Notes: a model not told the origin generated them from the letters alone. A DNA stretch of 35,306 nucleotides from Clostridiales bacterium (GCA_031269465.1 JAISZB010000171.1:1-35306); one strand, 5' to 3'. Positions 7,575-15,412 are shown, counted from the stretch's first letter. Numbers and translations: made by a program.

Positions 7575-8432
7575 ATGGAAACTGCATTGAATTTGACAGG
7601 CAACTTAGCGATTGCAAGGCAAAAAGCAACGGCGAAAAAGCCCTCGCGCTTTTTTCGCGAAGCCTCCACGGTTTGGGCGATTATGTGCCGTGAAGTTTCT
7701 GTAGCGCTCAAATCCCCCTCGACATTAGCGATGTCGCTCATTATGCCTATTGTGATGATGGGGATGATTGGCGGTAACCTCACGCAAAATATGGCTGGCG
7801 GTTTGGGCTTCGACTTAGGGCTGTTTATGCTTGTGGGCATGATGATAAACATGCTGTTTACGGCCACATCCCAAGGCGTGGCGACGCTCGTGGACGACAA
7901 TGAGGCGAACTTTTCAGAGGAAATGCTGATTGCGCCCGTGTCGCGGCTGTCGATTGTGAGCGGCAAGATTCTAGGCTCCTCGGCCAGCGCGTTGGCCAGC
8001 ATGATTGGAACGCTCATTGTAGGCGCGTTTATGGGCATCACACTGACTCTCGGCCAGTTCGCGGCAATACTCGCGCTTAGTCCTTTGATCTGTCTGTCGG
8101 CGGGCGCGTTGATGATGATACCCATTGGGTTAATCAAAAACCGCAAGGCAGCCAATATGGTAAGCATTATCATCGCGATGCCGCAGATGTTCCTATCCGG
8201 AGCGATTATTCCTATAGGAAACTCCACAGGCATTTTGAAAGTCATCTCGCGAATAATGCCGATGACCTATTCCCTCGACCTCGCTCGCGCAGCAGTTTAC
8301 AACGGAATGCCGGAGTATGGCGCCGTGGTGATGTTCAACCCCGCCGTCAGCATTGCCGCTACGGTTGCGATTACAGTTGCGTGCTTGACAGTCGGAACAT
8401 TCTTCTACGCTAGAAGTGAGAAGAATCGCTGA
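7575..8432 (+). CDS. ABC-2 type transporter permease
   Basis: A 285-residue membrane protein with about six hydrophobic segments in the second to last thirds, e.g. MSLIMPIVMMGMIGG, LFMLVGMMINMLF, MIGTLIVGAFMGITL and IIAMPQMFLSGAIIPI. The LSGAIIPI motif is characteristic of ABC-2/NodJ-DrrB permeases. GGAGG lies about 15 bp before the first ATG (7575). The N-terminal 45 residues are cytoplasmic and basic. With the ATPase at 6778 it should form a heteromeric exporter. No promoter is visible in the 2-bp gap, so the two are co-transcribed. Confidence 0.92.
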   Translation: METALNLTGNLAIARQKATAKKPSRFFREASTVWAIMCREVSVALKSPSTLAMSLIMPIVMMGMIGGNLTQNMAGGLGFDLGLFMLVGMMINMLFTATSQGVATLVDDNEANFSEEMLIAPVSRLSIVSGKILGSSASALASMIGTLIVGAFMGITLTLGQFAAILALSPLICLSAGALMMIPIGLIKNRKAANMVSIIIAMPQMFLSGAIIPIGNSTGILKVISRIMPMTYSLDLARAAVYNGMPEYGAVVMFNPAVSIAATVAITVACLTVGTFFYARSEKNR

Positions 8433-8497
8433 ATGAATTTAGAAGAGCGCGTCGCGGCGAATTTTTCCCGCTCTCTCAGAAAGTCCTTGATGCATCG

Positions 8498-8621
8498 CTG
8501 TTCGCAGTCAAACGCATCTATTCTGTAGCTTGTTTATCCGCGTCCAAGCTGCGAAATGACGATATCAATCGCACTCGCTGTACAATCAAGCTCCAAAATA
8601 GGCTGTTTAATACGAAAATAC
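8498..8621. repeat. Diverged palindromic intergenic repeat
   Basis: Recognisable by TTCGCAGTCAAACGCATC at the left, GCGAAATGACGATATC in the core, CGCTGTACAATCAAGCTCC in the right arm and TACGAAAATA at the end. The termini are degraded relative to other copies. Confidence 0.7.
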
Positions 8622-8681
8622 ATTTTATGGACATTTGTCCATGCATCAAACAAACAATTGACTTAATATTTTCACCCTTGG

Positions 8682-8720
8682 CGGTGAAGCGCAGCGTCAT
8701 AGGGTTTCATATGCAAATCA
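8682..8720 (+). repeat. Copy 1 of a GGTGAAGCGCARCGTCATAGGG motif
   Basis: GGTGAAGCGCAGCGTCATAG and the following GG match 15472-15493 with one difference over 22 bp. In both places it lies 60-61 bp after the end of a palindromic repeat and is followed by a GCAAAATCA/GCAAATCAG-like terminus. The preceding TTCACC..GGTGAA forms a small hairpin, and the layout recalls MerR-type operators. That is only an inference. Confidence 0.55.
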
Positions 8721-8944
8721 GTTTAAGAGGATATCTTTGCCCCAATTGCCGAGAAGTCGCCAGCCTCTTAATGCGGCGAGATGAATCGGCAAGGCCTTCA
8801 TACTGCGCGAATGCGTTGCTTTTATTCAAATTCACATCGGCAGGCAAAAATAACTATGCTGAGATATAATCAGATGCGTCCATAAACATCAAAAACGAAG
8901 CTTTGCGCATGCTGCAGGCAACCGAAAAATAAAAACAGGCAGTT

Positions 8945-9036
8945 GCAGGATGCACGGGCCTGACTCGTGGAATACCTGCGCCGATAGGCGCATGGCGCGA
9001 GAAGCCCCCGCCTCTTTAGGCGGCGGGAGTATGTCG
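8945..9036 (+). mobile_element. Orphan right end of an IS200/IS605-family (TnpB) element
   Basis: The stretch has CCTGACTCGTGGAATACCTG, then ATGGCGCGAGAAGCCCCCG, a CCGCCTCTTTAGGCGG hairpin (within 9006-9027) and GGGAGTATGTC. This arrangement matches the 3' end of many IS605/IS1341-type elements, where the DNA also encodes the 3' scaffold of the TnpB guide RNA. No tnpA or tnpB frame is present upstream, so only the end survives. Identification is by recall of the consensus, not by alignment. Confidence 0.65.
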
Positions 9037-9114
9037 CTTATGTTGACTTAACATGCTTGCAAAGGCATAAAGCCAAAAAGCAGGTAAAATCAAGGATTGA
9101 GCCGCCAACGACGA

Positions 9115-9147
9115 GGGGCGCCGCGCTGTAAAACAGCACGGCGCCCC
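9115..9147. repeat. GC-rich 15-bp hairpin
   Basis: GGGGCGCCGCGCTGT (9115-9129) pairs with ACAGCACGGCGCCCC (9133-9147) around an AAA loop, with a single mismatch. It sits directly before the ABC-exporter fragment. No T-tract follows on either strand, so a simple terminator is unlikely. Confidence 0.7.
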
Positions 9148-9149
9148 TT

Positions 9150-9330
9150 GATAATCCACCATGACTTTATCATGGCATTGCCAGATGGGTATGACACAAT
9201 GGTCGGCGAGGGCGGCTCCACGCTTTCGGGCGGCGAAAAGAAACGCATTTCAATCGCCCGCGCCATACTCAAAAACGTGCCGATTGCGTTGCTCAACGAG
9301 GTGGCCGCGAGTGTTGACCTCGACAACCGC
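9150..9330 (+). pseudogene. Fragment of an ABC exporter nucleotide-binding domain
   Basis: Reads [37 protein letters not shown] and [18 protein letters not shown]. These are the Q-loop-to-signature and Walker B parts of MdlB/MsbA-like multidrug exporters. No Walker A or transmembrane domain is present. The Walker B segment has Asn where Asp is normal (LLNEV for LLDEA). Homology stops abruptly after DLDNR, where the opposite-strand hypothetical gene begins to overlap. It is a remnant of about 60 codons. Confidence 0.8.
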
Positions 9331-9817
9331 CTCCATTCAATTCTCCCCCTCCACGCGCGCCGTGGTCAAGCTCCGCCCCTGCGGCGAACCCGTTTCCCTG
9401 AAGGGAGGAGATGCACAAGTAGAATTCATGCTCCGTCGCATCCAGGGCCGCCGCGGACAGATGAGCCGGGGCACCGCCCTCCTCGGCGGCCCTCAGGGCC
9501 TTCAGGGCTTTATACATCAAGTCCCGCGAACGCAAAGCCCTTTTTATCAGGAACTTCGGAATGCTATCCTCGCCGAAGCGGCTGAAGTACTCCTTGTCCC
9601 GCTCTTCAGAAGGGCCGTGCTTCTCGTCGTCGATGGTCTGCCTTATTAGCTCCGAGACTGAGCCCCCGTAGCCGTCCAGGTATTCCATGTAAATCACTGG
9701 GTACCGGCCGAACAGCTCGAAATGCTCTTCGGCCAGATCCCTCGTCTCAGGGTCGGCCAGCAGCCCCTCGACGTAATCCTTGTAAACTCCGCTGAGCTTG
9801 CGCCCGTTGCCCCTCAT
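9293..9817 (-). CDS. Hypothetical protein, GC-rich
   Basis: A 174-residue open frame with a good start: GGAGG lies 8 bp before ATG 9817, and it begins two bases after the stop of the gene upstream. The protein is acidic and predicted mostly helical (e.g. [41 protein letters not shown]), without signal peptide or membrane segments. I recognise no domain. The last roughly 35 residues are low-complexity Gly/Arg and overlap the ABC-exporter fragment, so the native C-terminus is probably lost at a junction near 9340. Base composition is much richer in GC than most neighbours. It lies downstream of the methyltransferase and its partner on the same strand and may belong to that island. Confidence 0.5.
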   Translation of the reverse strand: MRGNGRKLSGVYKDYVEGLLADPETRDLAEEHFELFGRYPVIYMEYLDGYGGSVSELIRQTIDDEKHGPSEERDKEYFSRFGEDSIPKFLIKRALRSRDLMYKALKALRAAEEGGAPAHLSAAALDATEHEFYLCISSLQGNGFAAGAELDHGARGGGELNGGGCRGQHSRPPR

Positions 9818-9819
9818 GT

Positions 9820-10132
9820 CTAAACCCTCCAGCCCTTCTCCAGAAAAAGTTTCGATAGAGCCTCGTATAGCCTGGGAAATTCCTGCTTTACAAAATCCAG
9901 CCTGGATTTTTCCTCTGTCGCCGCTATTTCAAAAACATGCGCGTCCACTTCATTTTCCTTGACGCCACACTCAGCCAATAAGAAGGATTATGGCGGTATT
10001 TCCATTCATGGCGCAGGCGGTCAACGCTGAAACAAGGTCGCTCGAAGCCTGTTCCAGAAGATCCTGTATGGCAGTGGGTTCGGCATACGTAAGATAACGC
10101 CGAATAGCTTTTAATGATGCCAAGTCTGACAT
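9820..10132 (-). pseudogene. Frameshifted small hypothetical gene downstream of the R-M genes
   Basis: ATG 10132 lies 5 bp after the stop of the DUF4928-like gene. The first half reads MSDLASLKAIRRYLTYAEP and continues to NGNTAIILL, ending in a stop near 9977. Shifting frame at about 9975-9985 continues without a break as LAECGVKENEVDAHVFEI and ends EALSKLFLEKGWRV, with its stop at 9820-9822. The total is about 103 residues. A single-base indel is the simplest explanation; a fusion of two unrelated fragments cannot be excluded. No domain recognised. Tight spacing on both sides suggests it was part of one operon with the genes at 10138 and 9817. Confidence 0.5.
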
Positions 10133-10137
10133 AAGTA

Positions 10138-11077
10138 CTATTTTGCCTCGAATTCTATCTTTAAGCTAGGATCGGTCTCAACCTGATCAATTATATAATT
10201 GTATTTATCAATAATATCATTTAAACTGGCGTTTCTCTGAGCATTATCAAATAAACTATGTTCACTGACATTAGCCGCGATAAACTGCTGTATATCCCAA
10301 ACTTCAACCCTGGCCCTTAAACCAGCGTCGGCAATTAAGTCTATAGCGGTTTTAACACGATCAGGAATTGTAAGTATTATGGGCATGCGTCCAGCCCGTA
10401 TGTTGACGGCGCATTTATTTATAAGCGGTTCTACAGGCATGGTCGTACAATGGATAACTGTGGTTTTTATTTGGAAATCACCGCTTCGCTCCGTCGGAGA
10501 ATCCGCTGCCGACGCGCCGTGAAATTGAAACTCATCTGTTGGTAAAATCAGCGATAATTTTGCCGCTGTCAAATGTTGCAAAACAGCGCCAAGGTATTGC
10601 GTTCCAGGATTTTGTTTCTGCCTCTTTTTTATCTGCTCAAACAGTTCGTCCAATATCGCGGTAATTGTTTGCGACGAGTCAGCCATTAATGTAAAAGGCA
10701 GATGTGTAAAGTATTCCCTGACGGCCTCGATCCAATATAACTCAACTTCGGCTAAATCAATGGGTTCAACATCATTCCAGCTGTTTAAGGATTGAATGTA
10801 CTTCATCATCAAACCTATATTGCCGCGGCTGGTTCGGCCTCCTTCAGCGGCGAGTGTTTGAGTTATCCCATATTCCTTCAGGATTTTTTTGAGTTTCCCG
10901 CCACCGAAGCCAGCTACTTGCCCTTTATTTGCGGTGAGGAAATCTTCATCTTTAAGGTGGGAACTCTTTGCTTTGAGAGCTACGGGTAATCTGAACTAAA
11001 AGCGACAGCGGCCCTTTAGTGGCAGCTCCGTTTTCAGCTAGAAATATTTTCATGCGATCTTCTTTTGTCTGTTCCAT
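10138..11077 (-). pseudogene. DUF4928-like probable type II restriction enzyme, frameshifted
   Basis: Two frames join into one protein of about 313 residues. The start is ATG 11077, overlapping the methyltransferase 3' end by about 40 bp. The first frame reads MEQTKEDRMKIFLAENGAATK, then GPLSLLVQITR, and hits TAA at 10952-10954. One extra base near 10955-10960 would explain this, because the next frame continues LKDEDFLTANKGQVAGFGGG, AAEGGRTSRGNIG and then the rest, including RSGDFQIKTTVIHCT and NIRAGRMPIILTI. This order and these motifs match the DUF4928 family as I remember it, which is commonly encoded beside cytosine-C5 methyltransferases and suspected to be the cognate endonuclease. The larger downstream frame could be made alone from an internal ATG (10812) but would lack about 90 N-terminal residues. 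Loss of restriction with retained methylation is the likely state. Confidence 0.68.
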
Positions 11078-12107
11078 AAATTGCCGCCGCTAACCTCACT
11101 AAAAACACTTTTCCGATGAATTTAGCTACCGGCAGCGCGACGGCATCCCCCATAGCTCTATAACCGTCATTATGTTCAGGCAGTATGTAGTCGTCGGGAG
11201 CGCCCATTAATCTTGCGGCTTCACGCGCGGTAAGTGTTCTGGCGTGCAGTTCGCCGTCCTGCTTGACCACAAGAAATTGCTTGCTGCTGCCTCCTTCCGG
11301 GGTGCGCAAGCAGCCTGCGGCACCGTCAAACCGGAGTTCTAAACACTGTTTCCCTTGCCTGGTTCTTCGGTATCCAGCCGCAATAAACTCATCGTATTCC
11401 TCAAGCCTTTTTAAATGATGCCGTGGTATCAGGCGCAGTGCATTATCTTTATCAAAAGGGATGCCCTGATCTATCACATCTTTAATTGTCGTTTCCCTCG
11501 GACTTGGCTCGTCCGCTTTCCACCAAATCCAATCAGGCAAAGCCTTGCCAAGGTCAGAAGCAGCTTTATTGTGCAGCCAGTTCGGTTTATTACCGACAAG
11601 ATCTTGAGGAATTTCCATCCCGGCCTTTACCGCTATTGTAAAAACGCGCGGCCTTGACTGCGGAACAAAGTGTATAGCGTCTACCACAATAGCGCCGCTT
11701 TTATAGCCGCAACTTAAAAGCTCATAATGTAACCGCTTAAAATACTCTCCTTTTTTGGCGGTTAATAAGCCCTCGACATTTTCAATGCATAAAATATATG
11801 GTTTTCTGGGCATTTCGTTTAATATCCTTAGCCACTCCCAAACCAAGCCGCTGCGTTTAGCGTCTATGCCGTTAATACTGCCTGCTAAAGATAAGTCTTG
11901 ACACGGAAAACTTGCCCAGGATAAATGGGCGCAAGGTAAATTGCAGCCGGAAATGCACCTAATATCATTTAATTCAAAATGACTGTTCCAAAAGTTTGCG
12001 TAATAAACAGCAGCTTTCTTCTCGCTTATATCGTTTGACCAGACAGGCCTAAACATACCTCTTAAGCCATAAGCTACAAGGCCGCTCCCCGCAAAAAATT
12101 CATGCAT
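11034..12107 (-). CDS. dcm: DNA (cytosine-5-)-methyltransferase
   Basis: A 357-residue C5 methyltransferase with the family motifs in order. Motif I is EFFAGSGLVAYGL (SAM binding). Motif IV is FPCQDLSLAG (PCQ at 68-70, catalytic Cys69). Motif VI is IENVEGLL (109-111), motif VIII is QSRPRVF (150-156), motif IX is RTLTAREAARLMGAPDDY and motif X is GYRAMGDAVALPVAKFI. The target-recognition region lies between VIII and IX. All key residues are present, so it should methylate DNA; the target sequence cannot be read. Upstream and in frame, ATG 12167 starts MEQLAITVNGRINLEPAP followed by TGA, then this ATG. That may be a leader peptide, or an N-terminal extension cut by a nonsense change. The DUF4928-like gene overlaps its 3' end. 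Confidence 0.92.
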   Translation of the reverse strand: MHEFFAGSGLVAYGLRGMFRPVWSNDISEKKAAVYYANFWNSHFELNDIRCISGCNLPCAHLSWASFPCQDLSLAGSINGIDAKRSGLVWEWLRILNEMPRKPYILCIENVEGLLTAKKGEYFKRLHYELLSCGYKSGAIVVDAIHFVPQSRPRVFTIAVKAGMEIPQDLVGNKPNWLHNKAASDLGKALPDWIWWKADEPSPRETTIKDVIDQGIPFDKDNALRLIPRHHLKRLEEYDEFIAAGYRRTRQGKQCLELRFDGAAGCLRTPEGGSSKQFLVVKQDGELHARTLTAREAARLMGAPDDYILPEHNDGYRAMGDAVALPVAKFIGKVFLVRLAAAIYGTDKRRSHENISS

Positions 12108-12110
12108 AGT

Positions 12111-12167
12111 TCAGGGCGCAGGCTCTAGATTGATTCTTCCGTTTACGGTTATCGCTAATTGTTCCAT
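12111..12167 (-). other. 18-codon ORF in frame before the methyltransferase
   Basis: ATG 12167 is preceded by an AAGGATG-type ribosome binding site and reads MEQLAITVNGRINLEPAP then TGA. One more codon separates the TGA from the methyltransferase ATG at 12107, in the same frame. Without the TGA the methyltransferase would have about 20 more residues. Confidence 0.5.
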
Positions 12168-12184
12168 GCTCAAACATCCTTCAA

Positions 12185-12351
12185 GTTGATTCTGCAAGCC
12201 ATATACCGCGCTTTTGAATATTAGCGCCGGCCTTGCGCCAACGCCAATGGCCGGCGCGGATATAAGCGCTAAAGCGTGGCTTCGCCCCACAACCCAAAAT
12301 CGGGTTGCTTGGAGCCGGGTTGCCTGGCTCTAAGGTTATAACCGCATTGTA
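12185..12351 (-). promoter_or_regulatory. Structured leader upstream of the methyltransferase
   Basis: On the minus strand a possible -10 (TACAAT, 12346-12351) is followed by the 10-bp palindrome GGTTATAACC (12334-12343) and four consecutive hairpins. These are GAGCC/GGCTC (12312-12330), CAACCC/GGGTTG (12290-12307), GTGG/CCAC (12276-12290) and GCGCCGGCC/GGCCGGCGC (12224-12257). Such dense structure suggests a folded RNA or protein-bound leader; no known class is assigned with confidence. Confidence 0.5.
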
Positions 12352-12570
12352 GCATATCTGGCGGCCTTTTCGCTACGTATAATTGCGGCCAGCCTTAGCC
12401 GTCCAGTTCTAACCCTGAATTCAAATCGATGTTCCTGCTCCAGAAAGTGTTCCCGGTACTGCTCACTAAGTTTGGCAAGTCTAAAAGGAGTATTGTATGA
12501 AAATCGGTATAATCAGCGCTTTGCATAACTGCAAATGCAAAGTACCCTATTGTTTAGACTCTATCTGCAA

Positions 12571-12697
12571 GAACATTTCTGCATGAGAAGAGCCAAGTTT
12601 GATAATACAGCGAGTGCGAAATGCCGATATCGGCATTTCGCACTTATCAACGGATAATCATGCTCCTAAATAGGTACATATGACTGCAAATCCAGTG
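12571..12697. repeat. Palindromic intergenic repeat with perfect 30-bp core palindrome
   Basis: The core at 12614-12643 is a perfect palindrome, with half-site GTGCGAAATGCCGAT. Left arm GCCAAGTTTGATAATACAGC and right end ATGACTGCAAATCCAGTG are diverged. This copy best preserves the symmetrical core of subfamily I. Confidence 0.8.
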
Positions 12698-13039
12698 TCG
12701 AGTCCTTTAGGATAAATGGATATATTTATAGATGTGGGAGCGCTGGGCAGTGTTCCAGATAGTTATTGAAATATATCGATTTAAGGCAGCTGTTTGAATC
12801 CAGCAGGCCGCTTGCGGCTTGCCCGTCGGCTTTGCCGGCGGGCGGGAGCGCACACTTGACTTGGGAACTGCGGCATAAAATCGGAAATTCACACATTTAA
12901 AGCATTAAAACGTACATTTAAATCATTGATTCATGAATTTAAAGAGTTGATCTTGCATTCCAAGCTATGCCCCCGCCTCAATACCCAGCGGGGCGCCTGC
13001 AAACACAGGGGGGCCTCCTGAATCGGCCTCTCCGCATAA

Positions 13040-14118
13040 TAGTGGACATGGGCCCCTATGAAGTGCAGATAGCCTTGAATGGCCGCGGCGCCTGCTTGAC
13101 AAAGAAGGGTGCTCATATATCGTAAGCGGCAACAAATTTCTTGACATTGAAGATTATGCCCTTGCGCAAAAACTGCTCGACACTCAGATCGCCACCCAGT
13201 GGGGAAAAATGCTCACGGGAATTCTGGCAGACGAGTTTCCTTCCATGGAAAATATACTTGGCAGTGAGATGACGCATACGTGTACACTGTAGCAAAGCGA
13301 ATGGGAAATAGACTACATTTTCGAAAACCCGCAGGAACTCTCGGCGAACATGAACGGCTTTTTGAGACATGCCCTCATGACAAGCACGAGCGACAGAGTT
13401 TTGCGCTACTTCGGGAGAACGGTTAAGGCAGACGGGCAGCCGCATCCGTTATCCCGGACGGAACTCTTTACGCGAGTGAAACTGTGGCACGACGGGGTGC
13501 GCGTAAGGCATTGGGCAGACCATAACAGCATCAAGGTTTACAACGAGCAGAATGTTCTGCGCTTTGAGATGACCATGAACGACCCATCAGGATTCCGTGT
13601 CCATCGCCATGCCGAAGGGAATCCGGAAGGCGAAAAGAAACTGCCGCCTATGCGCAAGGGGATGGCGGATATTGCCGTGAGGGCCATGGTAAGCAAAGAC
13701 AGGGTTAAAATATTCACTGAACACATGGCAGCAATCCAGGAAAAAACTCCTGTCGGCAAGCTCATTGCTGGCGTTTCCGCGCCTGTTATACGGAAAACAT
13801 TACCGGGCACTTGATGTGACTGGCAAAGATCTGGAACTGCTCAGGGCAATCTCTGATCCGAAGCACTGCGCAGATGCAATCACCAACAAAGCAGTCAGGC
13901 AGCATCTGGCAGACTCATCCTGGGCGGAAGGCCTGTCAGACAAACAGCTTGCATCACGTGTCAGCCGCTGCCTCCGTTTGCTTCGTGAATACGGGCTTAT
14001 TAAAAAAATCCCCCGCCAGCACAAGTACAATTTAACCGATAAAGGACGGAAACTCACAACCGCCGTCATTTCGCTGCTTGCGGCATCCGTGGAAGATCTG
14101 CACAAGATTGCTTGTTGA
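13040..14118 (+). pseudogene. Remnant of a mobile-element-associated uncharacterised protein with winged-helix C-terminus
   Basis: Four frame segments join. MGPYEVQIALNGR starts near 13048. After a frameshift near 13120, GNKFLDIEDYALAQKLLDTQ follows, then an in-frame TAG at 13290. The frame continues as FENPQELSANMNGFLRHALM to EKKLPPMRKGMADIAVR. After a frameshift near 13790 comes YGKHYRALDVTGKDLELL, ending in LRLLREYGLIKKIPRQHKYNLTDKGR, a MarR-like winged-helix signature. The pattern matches a widespread family of 450-500 residue proteins of unknown function often found on mobile elements. The 5' half of the gene is missing. It is not functional. Confidence 0.7.
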
Positions 14119-14175
14119 ATTCTTGTTTTTATTGGGGCTTCGAATCTGTAAGTCACTAAATGCAGTCGACCTCTT

Positions 14176-14502
14176 TCAAAAAGCACGGACAGATCTGACA
14201 TGGTGTAAGTCGTCCACATCGCAGGCGTTATAGTTGCCAACAGAACCCGCGAAATCCATATACTGCGCCTCATAGAAAGTATATACCGACGAAGGCCAGT
14301 AAGTGGGATCGCCGGTTATGCCGATAGCGGTTCTGCATAAGAGGAGTTTACCCAGCTCATACTCGCTGGGGAGGAACCAGTCGTTCTTGCCGTCGGTATT
14401 CAAAGTGACGCAAGCATAGGCGGCGAGGGCGGTGGGATCATGGGAGAGGATTATCTGTGTGTTCTTCCTGCCCGTTCCGATGACTTTCTCCTCATCCCAT
14501 CC
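14176..14502 (-). pseudogene. C-terminal fragment of a DUF1566/Lcl-like surface protein
   Basis: Reads GWDEEKVIGTGRKNTQIIL, then TLNTDGKNDWFLPSEYELG, YWPSSVYTFYEAQYMDFAG and finally HHVRSVRAF. The DWFLPSEYEL, YW(P/S)SS and VR.VRAF elements are hallmarks of the DUF1566/fibrobacter-type domain, here as a roughly 108-residue piece. A stop lies just upstream (14506-14508) in the same frame and no start or ribosome binding site is seen, so the rest of the gene is gone. Confidence 0.7.
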
Positions 14503-14578
14503 GCTCTAATTCTACACTCATGGAGTCAGGCGCAGGTTCCACATTGAAAGCGTTGCGCCCGCCATCTTAGGAATGCAG

Positions 14579-15178
14579 CTACTCTAAAGCATATTCAGAG
14601 TAAGGATCAACTATAATTCCAAGTTCAGGATCCCAAGAGATGTAAAATGACATAGCTTGGGCAATGTCTCGCAGCCTATAATAATTGTTGCCGTCTATAT
14701 TGTATCCGTTCACATCCAGTTCAACGCCGTCAAGCATGATCTTTGCAGTAGAAGATGAAGTCTGTTTAACCTCCTTGCCTTTTCCGATAAGCTCGCCGCC
14801 GATCCGCTGATAAGATTTTCCGGATGTTAGAGCGATGACATTGCTCTTGCCGTCCCAGTCAATTGAAAAGTATTTCGGAGTTCTGTCCAGCATGCAAGCT
14901 AAATCGCGCAACTTTAAATAGTTATAGTCACGAATAGTATAAGCATCAAAATCCCAATAAACCCCGCCGCTTAAGCTGCCGTCGTTTTTTTTCATGCGCA
15001 AAGTGCTTGATAATGGAGTTGCTTTTAAAGCATCTTGATTTAGGGAGATAGCTGCGGATTCATTTGCAATATAAGCTTCAGGTAGCATCTGATAGCCTGC
15101 GGCCAACACGTTTCCTGTAACCGCCAAAAGCAGAATGATTGCAGCGAATTTAACGCCTGTCAATTTCGTTCGCATCAT
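14579..15178 (-). CDS. Secreted stalk-domain (copper amine oxidase N-terminal-like) protein
   Basis: A 199-residue protein with a signal peptide (MRTKLTGVKFAAIILLLAVT, cleavage near AAG). It has two segments typical of the stalk or copper-amine-oxidase N-domain family of Firmicutes: YTIRDYNYLKLRDLACML..FSIDWDGKSNVIAL and YNIDGNNYYRLRDIAQAM..ISWDPELGIIV. Such domains are often on cell-surface proteins and usually have no enzyme activity. AAGGGG lies upstream of the ATG. The gene is alone, flanked by gaps with repeats. Its role is unknown; surface scaffolding or adhesion is a guess. Confidence 0.8.
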   Translation of the reverse strand: MMRTKLTGVKFAAIILLLAVTGNVLAAGYQMLPEAYIANESAAISLNQDALKATPLSSTLRMKKNDGSLSGGVYWDFDAYTIRDYNYLKLRDLACMLDRTPKYFSIDWDGKSNVIALTSGKSYQRIGGELIGKGKEVKQTSSSTAKIMLDGVELDVNGYNIDGNNYYRLRDIAQAMSFYISWDPELGIIVDPYSEYALE

Positions 15179-15281
15179 ACTGTTCCCCTTCCATTTTAAA
15201 TTTTGAAGTAATTTAAAGCATCATGCAGCTGAATGAAATAATTTGATCAAAAATCTGCATCATTAGATTTCCTTGGAATGA

Positions 15282-15412
15282 TATATCGATTTCAGTCGAA
15301 TGTACCTATTTGGATCTTTGCCGTCCACTTTCAAGGCGCGATTGATGTCGCCACTTCACACAGCTCAACGTATAATCAACAAAAAAAGGAACAATGCATG
15401 AAAATTGGCATA
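15282..15412. repeat. Palindromic intergenic repeat, diverged
   Basis: Left TATATCGATTTCAGTCGAAT, middle CGCGATTGATGTCGCC, right arm CGTATAATCAAC and terminus ATGAAAATTGGCATA. About 131 bp. Confidence 0.7.

Larger units (their letters stand above)
8433..9149. other. Gene-free interval with repeats and an IS200/IS605-type end
   Basis: No credible coding sequence. In order it holds a diverged palindromic repeat (8498-8621), a motif shared with 15472-15510 (at 8682-8720), an IS200/IS605-like right end (about 8945-9036) and a GC-rich 15-bp hairpin (9115-9147). This looks like a graveyard of mobile-element parts between two functional blocks. Confidence 0.6.
12168..13040. other. Gene-free interval with leader, repeat and hairpins
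   Basis: After the structured leader of the methyltransferase come a lone right terminus (ATGAAAATCGGTATA near 12498-12512), a palindromic repeat (12571-12697) and a GC-rich hairpin (GCCCGTCGGC/GCCGGCGGGC near 12821-12843). Three TTTAAA motifs follow at about 22-bp spacing (12892-12942). No coding region is supported. Confidence 0.5.

Noticed and set aside
7547..8245. 232-codon minus-strand frame opposite the ABC permease
   Set aside because: Shadow of the permease gene; the real gene has a ribosome binding site, membrane topology and operon context.
12821..12843. GCCCGTCGGC/GCCGGCGGGC hairpin as a terminator or IS605 end
   Set aside because: No T-tract and no flanking IS605 consensus; listed only as part of the gene-free interval.
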